A stretch of DNA of 64,000 bases from Aristolochia californica (Eukaryota > Streptophyta > Magnoliopsida > Piperales > Aristolochiaceae), in NCBI GenBank assembly GCA_029961685.1, contig JARWKL010000009.1, positions 13,573,237 through 13,637,236 on the forward strand, given 5' to 3'. Below, one piece after another: positions 55,457 to 64,000 of this stretch (position 1 is its first letter; each line of letters starts with the position of its first letter). A model generated the notes under the pieces. The model saw only the letters and a list, made by a program, of their open reading frames with translations. It was not told where the DNA came from and did no database searches. Position numbers and translations under genes: made by a program.

Positions 55457-58400
55457 ATATCTCTCTCTATAATTTTGCATTGTGCATTTCCATTTTAGAT
55501 GTATACTTTTTTCTTAAATCAAAACTAGAGTTTTCACCTTTCCCATCATCTCGTAGACAAAACAGAGAATAGATGACAAAGAAACGAAAATTTAGAGTAT
55601 GTGTTTGGAAAAAATTTAAAGGACTAAAAAATGTAAGTGAGGAAAATTTATTCACACACCACAAATGAACACAAAAGTTTTGTCATCCAATTTTGGGAAA
55701 TGCCACTGGCACAACAACCCCAATAGCTTGGAATTTGATAAGAAAGAGATTTTTCTAGACATGCTTTAAAAAATAGATATGCATGCTTGAAACATGTTAA
55801 AGATGTAAATGAGCTATGGATCCAAACCTTTTAAAGGGAATAACAAACCGATCATTTAATTCTCAAGTGAACGTGCGGTGGGATATTTAACCGTGTCAAA
55901 CAAGCCATTATTTTGCCCATTTACAAAAAGCTGACCTAACGTTCATTGATGATTGTAAAGTGATTTATCATGCGTAACGGGCCATATTTTTGTAAGGAAT
56001 GACTTTTAGGTTTGGATTCAACACTCAATTAAAATTCCCTCGCCTCCCCTTTTCCCGACGATTGCAAAACCTGATATATAAAAACTAAAAAGAGGTTTAA
56101 ATCCCTAAAAATTACAGAAACATTTTGGAAAAATCTCTGTCTACAATTTTCCATTGCGCGTTTCCATTTTAGATGTATATTTTTTCTTAAATCAAAACAT
56201 GAGTTTTCGCATTTCCCTTCATCTCGTAGACAAAACAGAGTATAGGTGACAACGAAATGAAAATTTTAGAGTTTCTGTATGGAAAAAAATTAAAGAAATA
56301 AAAAACGTAAGTAAATAAAATTTATTCGCACACCACAAATGAACATAAAAGTTTTGTCATCCAAGTTTGGGAAATTCCACTAGCACAACAACCCCAATGG
56401 CTTGGAATTTGATAAGAAAGAGATATTTCTACACATGCTCTAAAAAATGGATATGCATGCTTGAAACTTGTTAAAGATTCAAATGACCTATGGATCCAAA
56501 CCTGTTAAAGAGGATAAAACGTTGCTCATTAAATTATCAATTGAATGTGCGGTGGGATATTTAACCGAGTCAAACAAGCCATTATTTTGCCCATTTACAA
56601 AAAGCTGACCTAACGATCATTGATGATTGTAAAGTGATTTATCACGTGTAACGGGCCCTATTTTTGTAACGAATGACTAATTGGTTGGGATTCAACACTC
56701 AGTTAAAATTCCCACGCCTCCCGTTTTCTCGATGATTGCAAAACCTGCTATATATAAAATCCAACAAGAGGTTTAAATCCCTAAAAATTACAGAAACTTT
56801 TTGGAAATATGTCTCTCCCTATTTATGAATTGTGCATTTCCATTTTAGATGTGTATATTTTTCTTAAATCAAAACTTGAGTTTTCACTTTTTCCTTCATC
56901 TCGTAGACTAAAAAGAGAATGGATGACAACGAAATGAAAATGTTAGACTTTGTGTATGGAGAAAATTTAAAGCAATAACAAACGTAAATAAAGAAAATTT
57001 ATTCACACACCAAAAATGAACACAAAAGTTTTGTCATCCAAGTTTGGAAATTTCCACTAGTTCAACAACCCCAATAGATTGGCATTTGATAAGAAAGAGA
57101 TTTTTCCACACATGTTTTAAAAAATAGATACGAGTGCTTCGAACAGGGTAAAGATGCAATGACCTATGGATCCAAACCTTTTAAAAAGAATAACAAACCG
57201 CTCATCGAATTCTCAAGTGAACGTGCAGTGGGATTTTTAACCGAGTCAAACAAGCCGTTATTTTGCCCATTTACAAAAAGCTGACCTAACGATCATTGAT
57301 GATTGTAAAGTTATTTATCATGCGTAACGGGCCATATTTTTGTAAGGACTGACTTTTGGGTTGGGATTCAACACTCAGTTAAAATCCCCTCGCCTCCCCT
57401 TTTCCCGACGATTGCAAAACCTGATATAAAAAAACTAAAAAGTGGTTTAAATCCCTAAAAATTACAGAAACTTTTTGGAAATATCTCTCTCTATAATTTT
57501 TCATTGTGCATTTCCATTTTAGATGTATACTTTTTTCTTAAATATAAACTTGAGTTTTCACTTTTCCCTTCAACTCATAGACAAAACAGAGAATAGATGA
57601 CAATGAAATGAAAATTTTATACTTAGTCTATGGAAAAAATTTAAATCAATAAATAACGTAAGTAAGGAAAATTTATTCACACACCACATATGAACGCAAA
57701 AGTTTTGTCGTCCAAGTTTGGGAAATTCCACTAGTTCAACAACCCCAATAGCTTGGAATTTGATAAGAAAAAGATTTTTCTACACATGCTTTAAAAAATG
57801 GATACTTATGTTTGAAACATGTTAAAGGTGCAAATGAGCTATGGATACAAACCTTTTAAAGAGAATAACAAACCGCTCATTTAATTCTCAAGTGAACGTG
57901 CGGTGGGATATTTAACTGAGTCAAACAAGCCATTATTTTGCCTATTTACAAAAAGCAGACCTAACGATCATTGATGATTGTAAAATGATTTATCATGCGT
58001 AACGGGCCATATTTTTGTAAGGAATGACTTTTGGGTTGGGATTCAACACTCAGTTAAAATTCCCTCGCCTCCCCTTTTCCCGACGATTGCAAAACCTGAT
58101 ATATAAAAACTAAAAAGAGGTTTAAATCCCTAAAAATTACAAAAACATTTTGGAAATATCTATGTCTAGAATTTTCCATTGTGCGTTTCAATTTTAGATG
58201 TATAATTTTTTCTTAAATCAAAACATGAGTTTTCGCATTTCCCTTCATCTCGTAGACAAAACAGAGAATAGGTGACAACGAAATGAAAATTTTAGAGTTT
58301 GTGTATGGAAAAAATTTAAAGCAATAAAAAGCGTTAGTAAGGAAAATTTATTCACACACCACAAATGAACACAAAAGTTTTGTCATCCAAGTTTGGGAAA

Positions 58401-58774
58401 TTCCACTAAAACAACAACCCCAATAGCTTGGAATTTGATAAGAAAGAGATATTTCTACACATGCTTTAAAAAATGGAGATGCATGCTTGAAACATGTTAA
58501 CGATGCAAATGACCTATGGATCCAAACCTTTTAAAGAGAATAAAAAGTGGCTCATTAAATTATCAAGTGAACGTGCGGTGGGATAGTTAACCGAGTCAAC
58601 CAAACCATTATTTTGCCCATTTACAAAAAGCAGACCTAACGATCATTGATGATTGTAAACTGATTTATCATGCGTAACAGGCCATATTTTTGTAAGGAAT
58701 AACTTTTGGGGTGGGATTCAACACTCAGTTAAAATTCCCTCGCCTCCCCTTTTCCCGACGATTGCAAAACCTGA

Positions 58775-58785
58775 TATATAAAAAC
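58775..58785 (+). promoter_or_regulatory. TATA-like string present in nearly every monomer
   Basis: TATATAAAAAC sits about 55 bases before each unit start, preceded by the GC-richer stretch CCTCGCCTCCCC and followed by a pyrimidine run TCTCTCTCTAT. It resembles a eukaryotic TATA box and is preserved in most units (this entry marks one example). In DNA this A+T-rich the resemblance is weak evidence. No transcript start or product can be inferred. Confidence 0.2.
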
Positions 58786-59505
58786 TAAAAAGAGGTTTAA
58801 ATCCCAAAAAATTACAGAAAATTTTTGGAAATATCTCTCTCTATAATTTTCATTGTGCGTTTCCATTTTAGATGTATACTTTTTTTCTTAAATCAAAACA
58901 TGAGTTTTCAATTTTCGCTTCATCTCGTAGACAAAACTGAGAATAGGTGACAACGAAATGTAAATTTCAGAGTTTGAGTATGGAAAAAATTTAAAGCAAT
59001 AAAAAAGGTAAGTGAAGAAAATTTATTCACACACCATAAATGAACACAAAAGTTTTTTTATCTAAGTTTTGGAAATTCCACTAGAACAACAACCCCAATA
59101 GCATGGAATTTGATAAGAAAGAGATATTTGTACACATGCTTTAAAAAATGGATATGCATGCTTGAAACATGTTAAAGATGCAAATGACCTATGGATCCAA
59201 ACCTTTTAAAGAGAGTAAAAAGTTGCGCATTAAATTATCAAGTGAACGTGCAGTGGGATATTTAACTGAGTCAAACAAGCCATTATTTTGCCCATTTACA
59301 AAAAGCTTACCTAACGATCATTGATGATTGTAAACTGATTCATCATGCGTAACGGGCCATATTTTTGTAACGAATGACTTTTTGGTTGGGATTCAACACT
59401 CAGTTAAAATTCCCTCGCCTCCCCTTTTCTCGACGATTGAAAAACCTGATATATAAAAACTAAAAAGATTTTTAGATCCCTAAAAATTATAGAAACTTTT
59501 TGGAA

Positions 59506-60180
59506 ATATCTCTCTCAATAATTTTCCATTGTGCGTTTCCATTTTAGATGTATACTTTTTTCTTAAATCAAAACATGAGTTTTCACTTTTCCCTTCATCT
59601 CGTACACAAAACAGAGAATAGGTGACATCGAAATAAAAATTTTAGAGTTTGTGTATGGAAAAAATTTAAAGCAATAAAAAACATATGTAAAGAAAATTTA
59701 TTCACACACCACAAATGAACACAAAAGTTTTGTCATCCAAGTTTGGGAAATTCCACTAGAACAACAACCCCAATAGCTTGGAATTTGATAAGAAAGAGAT
59801 ATTTCTACACATGCTTTAAAAAATGGATATGCATGCTTGAGGCATGTTAAAGATGCAAATGACCTATGGATCCAAAGCTTTTAAAGAGAATAAAAAGTTG
59901 CTCATTAAATTTTCAAGTGAACGTGCGGTGGGATATTGAACCGAGTCAAACAAGCTATTATTTTGCCCATTTACAAAAAGCTGACCTAACGATCATTGAT
60001 GATTGTAAACAGATTTATCATGCGTAACGGGCCATATTTTTGTAAGGAATGACTTTTTGGTTGGGATTCAACACACAGTTAAAATTCCCTCGCCTCCCCT
60101 TTTCCCGATGATTGCAAAACGTGATATATAAAAACTAAAAAGAGGTTCAAATCCCTAAAAATTACAGAAATTTTTTGGAA
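59506..60180 (+). repeat. Representative type A monomer (675 bp) with landmarks
   Basis: This is a typical full-length type A unit. Approximate landmarks from its first base: pyrimidine-rich start (1-13); CATTTTAGATGTATAC (about 35-50); CCCTTCATCTCGTA (about 86-100); TTATTCACACACCAC (about 195-210); AGTTTTGTCATCC (about 218-232); A-diagnostic AATAGCTTGG (about 266-276); AGATATTTCTACACATGC (about 292-310); TATGCATGCTTG (about 322-334); GGATCC (363-368); A-diagnostic GTTGCTCATTAAAT (about 392-405); GAACGTGCGGTGGG (about 413-428); ATCATTGATGAT (487-498); GGTTGGGATTCAACAC (about 553-568); CCTCGCCTCCCC (about 584-596); TATATAAAAAC (about 620-630); AGGTTTAAATCCC (about 636-650). It reads GCATGAGGCATG-like at the CATG pair, a small deviation from the family. 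Confidence 0.9.
59992..60003. other. Conserved short dyad ATCATTGATGAT
   Basis: This is a perfect 5-base inverted repeat around TG, retained in most monomers at about base 487 of the unit; one example is marked. It lies next to TAACG and TGATTTATCATGCG. A protein-binding role is possible for conserved dyads in satellites, but nothing here identifies a binding protein. Confidence 0.25.
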
Positions 60181-60857
60181 ATATCGCTCTCTATAATTTT
60201 CCATTGTGCGTTTCCATTTTAGATGGATACTTTTTTCTTAAATCAAAACATGAGTTTTCACTTTTCCCTTCATCTCGTAGACAAAACAGAGAATAGGTGA
60301 CAACAAAATGAAAATTTCAGTGTTTGTGTATGGAAAAAATTTAAAGCAAGAAAAAACGTAAGTAAAGAAAATTTATTCAAACACCACAAATGAACACAAA
60401 AGTTTTGTCATCCAAGTTTCGGAAAATTCCACTAGCACAACAACCCCAAGAGCATGGAATTTGATAGGAAAGAGATATTTGTACACATGCTTTAAAAAAT
60501 TGGATATGCATGCTTGAAACATTTTAAAGATGCAAATGACCTTTGGATCCAAACCTTTTAAAGAGAATAAAAAGTTGCGCATTAAATTATCTAGTGAACG
60601 TGCGGTGGGATATTTAACCGAGTCAAACAAGACATTATTTTGCCCATTTACAAAAAGCTGACCTAACGATCATTGATGATTGTAAACTGATTTATCATGT
60701 GTAATGGGCCATATTTTTGTAACGATTGACTTTTTTGTTGGGATTCAACACTCAGTTAAAATTCCCTCGCCTCCCCTTTTCTCGACGATTGCAAAACCGG
60801 ATATATAAAAACTAAAAGGAGGTTTAAATCCCTAAAAATTAATGAAACTTTTTACAA

Positions 60858-61532
60858 ATATCTCTCTCCATATTTGTGCATTGTGCATTTCCATTTTAGA
60901 TGTGTACATTTTTCTTAAATGAAAACATGAGTTTTCACTTTTTCCTTCATCTCGTAGACAAAAAAGAGAATAGATGACAACGAAATGAAAATTTTAGACT
61001 TTGTGTATGGAGAAAATTTAAAGCAATAACAAACGTAAGTAAAGAAAATTTATTCACATACCACAAATGAAAACAAATGTTTTGTCATCCAAGTTTGGGA
61101 AATTCCACCAGTTCAACAACCCCAATAGATTGGAATTTGATAACAAAGAGATTTTTCCACATATGCTTTAAAAAATAGAAATGAGTGCTTGGAACATGTT
61201 AAAGATGCAAATCACCTGTGGATCCAAACCTATTAAAAAGAATAACCAACAGCTCATTGAATTCTCAAGTGAACGTGTGGTGGGATATTTAACCGAGTCA
61301 AACAAACCATTATTTTGCCCATTTACAAAAAGCCGACCTAACGATCATTGATGATTGTAAAGTGATTTATCGTGCGTAATGGGCCATATTTTTGTAAGGA
61401 ATGAATTTTGGGTTGGGATTCAACACTCATTTAAAATTCCCTTGCCTCCCCTTTTCCCGACGATTGCAAAACCTGATATATAAAAACTAAAAAGAGGTTT
61501 AAATCCCTAAAATTTACAGAAATTTATTGAAA
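60858..61532 (+). repeat. Representative type B2 monomer (675 bp)
   Basis: Type B2 units start CTCTCCATATTTGTGC and usually carry GATGTGTACATTTTTC and CTTTTTCCTTCATC. They have GACAAAAAAGAGAATAGATG where A has GACAAAACAGAGAATAGGTG, and GGAGAAAATTTAAAG where A has GGAAAAAATTTAAAG. In the middle they read AGATTGG, AGATTTTTC, GAGTGCTTGGAACATG and, near base 400, a form of CCGCTCATTGAATTCTC. The GAATTC site is therefore a B2 marker absent from A and B1, and the NsiI/SphI-type string ATGCATGC is lost. This copy reads ACAGCTCATTGAATTC. B2 units alternate with A over much of 28.6-51.5 kb. Confidence 0.88.
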
Positions 61533-64000
61533 ATATCTCTCTATATAATTTTGCATTGTGCATTTCCATTTTACATGTATACTTTTTTTCTTAAATCAAA
61601 ACTTGAGTTTTCACTTTTCCCTTCATCTCGTAGACAAAACAGAGAATAGATGACAACTAAATGAAAATTTTAGAGTTTGTGTATGGAAAAAATTTAAAGG
61701 AATAAAAAACATAAGTAAGGAAAATTTATTCACACACCACAAATGAACACCAAACTTTTGTCATCCAATTTTGGGTAATACCATTAGTACAACAACCCCA
61801 ATAGCCATGAATTCAATAAGAAAGAGATTTTTTTACACATGCTTTAAAAAATGGATACGCATGCTTGAAACATTTTAAAGATGTAAATGAGCTATGGATC
61901 CAAACCTTTTAAAGAGAATAACAAACCGCTCATTTAATTCTCAAGTGAACGTGCGGTGGGATATTTAACTGTGTCAAACAAGCCATTATTTTGTCCATTT
62001 ACAAAAAGCTGACCTAACGATCATTAATGATTGTAAAGTGATATATCTTGCGTAACGGGCCATATTTTTTGAAGGAATGACTTTTGGGTTGGGATTCAAC
62101 ACTCAGTTAAAATTCCCTCGCCTCCTCTTTTCCCGACGATTGCAAAACCTGATATATAAAAACTAAAAAGAGGTTTAAATACCAAAAAATTACAGAAACT
62201 TTTGGGTAATATCTCTCACAATAATTTTCCAATGTGCATTTCCATTTTAGATGTATACTTTTTTCTTAAATCAAAACATGAGTTTTTACTTTTCCTTTCA
62301 TCTCGTAGACAAAACAGAGAATAGGTGACAACGAAATGAAAGTTTTAGAGTTTGTGTATGGAAAAAATTTAAAGCAATAAAAAACCTAAGTAAAGAAAAT
62401 TTATTCACACACCACAAATGAACACAAAAGTTTTGTCATCCAAGTTTGGGAAATTCCACTAGCACAACAACCCCAATAGCTTGGAATTTGATAAGAAAGA
62501 GATATTTCTACACATGCTTTAAAAAATGGATATGCATGCTTGAAACATGTTAAGGATGCAAATGACCTATGGATCCAAACCTTTCAAACCGAATAAAAAG
62601 TTGCTCATTAAATTATCAAGTGAACGTGCGGTGGGATATTTAACCGAGTCAAACAAGCCATTATTTTGTACATTTACAAAAACCTGACCTAACGATCATT
62701 AATGATTGTAAACTGATTTATCATGCGTAACGGGCCATATTTTTTTAACGAATGACTATTTGGTTGGGATTCAACACTCAGTTAAAATTCCCTCGCCTCC
62801 CCTTTTCTCGACTATTGCAAAACCGGATATATAAAATCGAAAAAGAGGTTTAAATCCCTAAAAATTACATAAACTTTTTGCAAATATCTCTCTCCATATT
62901 TGTGCCTTATGCATTTCCATTTTAGATGAGTACATTTTTCTTAAATCAAAACTTGAGTTTTCACTCTTTCCTTCATCTCGTAGACTAAAAAGAGAATAGA
63001 TGACAACGAAATGAAAATTTTAGACTTTGTGTATGGAGAAAATTTAAAGCAATAACAAACTTAAGTAAAGAAAATTTATTCACACACCGCGAATGAACAC
63101 AAAAGTTTTGTCATCCAAGTTTGTGAAATTCCACTAGTTCAACAACCCCAATAGATTGGAATTTGATAAGAAAGATATTTTTCTACACTTGCTTTAAAAA
63201 ATGGATATGCATGCTTGAAACATGTTAAAGATGCAAATGAGCTATGGATCCAAACCTTTTAAAGAGAATAACAAACCGCTCATTTAATTCTCAAGTGAAC
63301 GTGCGGTGGGATATTTAACCGAGTCAAACAAGCCAATATTTTCCCATTACAAAAGCTGGCCTAACGATCATTAATGATTGTAAAGTGATTTATCATGCGT
63401 AACGGGCCATATTTTTGTAAGGAATGACTTTTGGGTTGGGATTCAACACTCAGTTAAAATTCCCTCGCCTCCCCTTTTCCCGATGATTGGAAAACCTGAT
63501 ATATAAAAACTAAAAAGAGGTTTAAATCCCTAAAAATTATAGAACATTTTTGGAAATATCTCTCTCAGTAATTTTCCGTTCTGCGTTTCCATTTTAGATG
63601 TATACTTTTTTCTTGAATTAAAACAAGAGTTTTCACTTTTCCCTTCATCTCGTAGACAAAACAGAGAATAGGTGACAACGAAATGAAACTTTTAGAGTTT
63701 GTGTATGGAAAAAATTTTAAGCAATAAAAAATGTAACTAACGAAAATTTATTCACACACCACAAACGAACACAAAAGTTTTGTCATCCAAGTTTCGGAAA
63801 TTCCACTAGAACAACAACCCCAATAGCTTGGAATTTGATAAGAAAGAGATATTTCTACAGATGCCTTAAAAAATGGATATGCATGCTTGAAACATGTTAA
63901 AGATGCAAAAGACCTATGGATCCCAACCTTTTAAAAAGAATAAAAATTTCCTCATTAAATTATCAAGTGAACGTGCGGTGGGATATTTTACCGAGTCAAA
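61533..64000 (+). repeat. Monomers 93-96: C, A, B2/B1, partial A
   Basis: Units begin at 61533 (C), 62209 (A), 62884 (B2 start, B1-type GCATGCTTGAAAC and CCGCTCATTTAATTCTC end; 672 bp) and 63556 (A). The last unit is cut by the window edge after 445 bases, within GGGATATTTTACCGAGTC. The array therefore continues beyond the window. Confidence 0.87.

Larger units (their letters stand above)
55457..60857 (+). repeat. Monomers 84-91: mixed then a run of A units
   Basis: Units begin at 55457 (C-like start, AGCTTGG middle, B1 end), 56131 (A), 56807 (B2), 57481 (C-like start, B1 end), 58156, 58831, 59506 and 60181 (all A). The four consecutive A units from 58156 are the longest A run in the window. 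Units 58831 and 60181 share AGCATGGAATTTG, ATATTTGTACAC and GTTGCGCATTAAATTA, so they are related at a two-monomer spacing. Confidence 0.87.
1..64000. repeat. Satellite DNA array, ~675-bp monomer, fills the window
   Basis: The string ATATCTCTCTC (with point variants) recurs about every 675 bp from base 1 to 63556, and everything between successive copies is alignable, always in the same orientation. I count 95 units and a final partial one. Typical unit length is 671-677 bp; exceptions are 616 (approx.), 660, 667, 682, 802, 240 and 548 bp. Copies differ by point changes and 1-3 base indels, so the array is diverged rather than freshly homogenised. By eye it is roughly two-thirds A+T. No stretch over 300 bases lacks satellite sequence. 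No insertion with terminal repeats or target duplications interrupts it. This architecture is typical of eukaryotic centromeric or heterochromatic satellites; the species and chromosomal position are not determinable here. Confidence 0.98.

Noticed and set aside
58751..58771. CENP-B-box-like string on the minus strand of CCCGACGATTGCAAAA
   Set aside because: It matches 7 of 9 core positions (TTTG and C replace TTCG and A). By rough estimate one or two such matches are expected by chance per monomer on two strands.
4650..62000. Other 60-85 codon open frames on either strand, such as 39658-39864 and 40599-40850 on the plus strand
   Set aside because: Different copies open different frames over the same monomer positions, as expected by chance in repeated A+T-rich DNA. 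No conserved start context or recognisable domain.
1..64000. CRISPR array
   Set aside because: The repeat unit is about 675 bp with no short direct repeat/unique spacer pattern; the intervening sequence is itself repeated.
1..64000. Tandem LTR-retrotransposon or Helitron derivative
   Set aside because: No tRNA primer-binding site, polypurine tract, terminal inverted repeat, target-site duplication or coding remnant was recognisable in the monomer.
1..64000. Inverted or strand-switched monomers
   Set aside because: All unit starts and landmark strings read in the same direction; I found no reverse-complement copy.
1..64000. rRNA spacer or 5S rDNA array
   Set aside because: No 5S, 5.8S, 18S or 25S-like segment and no Pol III internal control region are visible in the unit.

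Overview
The whole 64-kb window is one uninterrupted tandem array of a single A+T-rich satellite DNA. I see no protein-coding gene, RNA gene, transposon or unique sequence in it. The basic monomer is about 675 bp (most copies 671-677 bp). Using the recurrent string ATATCTCTCTC as phase zero, I count 95 units plus a 445-bp partial unit at the right edge. All lie head to tail in the same orientation. Both window ends fall inside the array, so its true length is unknown.

Organism: a megabase-style satellite with a long monomer and higher-order structure points to a eukaryotic chromosome, at a centromeric, pericentromeric, subtelomeric or heterochromatic block. I favour a plant, but that is inference. 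I do not recognise the monomer as a named satellite family and cannot assign a species.

Architecture: monomers fall into a few subtypes, set by linked variants in the middle of the unit. Type A reads AATAGCTTGG, AGATATTTC, GCATGCTTGAAAC and GTTGCTCATTAAATTA. A-prime is like A but reads CTGCTCATTAAATTCT. Type B1 reads AATAGATTGG, AGATTTTTC, GCATGCTTGAAAC, GAGCTATGG and CCGCTCATTTAATTCT. Type B2 starts CTCTCCATATTTG and reads AGATTGG, GAGTGCTTGGAAC and CCGCTCATTGAATTCT. Type C reads GGGTAATTCC and CCATGAATTT. Many units are chimeras that switch type inside the monomer.

Layout: about 1-8 kb is A-prime with B1. About 8-23.5 kb is a mixture of A, B2, C and B1. About 23.9-28.4 kb is rich in B1, with a nearly identical adjacent pair. 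About 28.6-51.5 kb is dominated by A/B2 alternation (a dimeric repeat of about 1350 bp); it includes two tandem copies of a 2.70-kb four-monomer higher-order repeat (38711-44108) and a tandem dimer duplication (35336-38035). About 51.5-64 kb is mixed again, with a multi-monomer block copied about 5.28 kb apart.

Four units are grossly abnormal: a truncated unit beginning near 2001, an 802-bp unit at 23509, a 240-bp unit at 28362 and a 548-bp unit at 54909. Their junctions look like unequal exchange or template switching. The short open frames on the minus strand come from the monomer itself, are broken in most copies and are not treated as genes. The array's biology (centromere function, transcription, heterochromatin) cannot be read from sequence alone.
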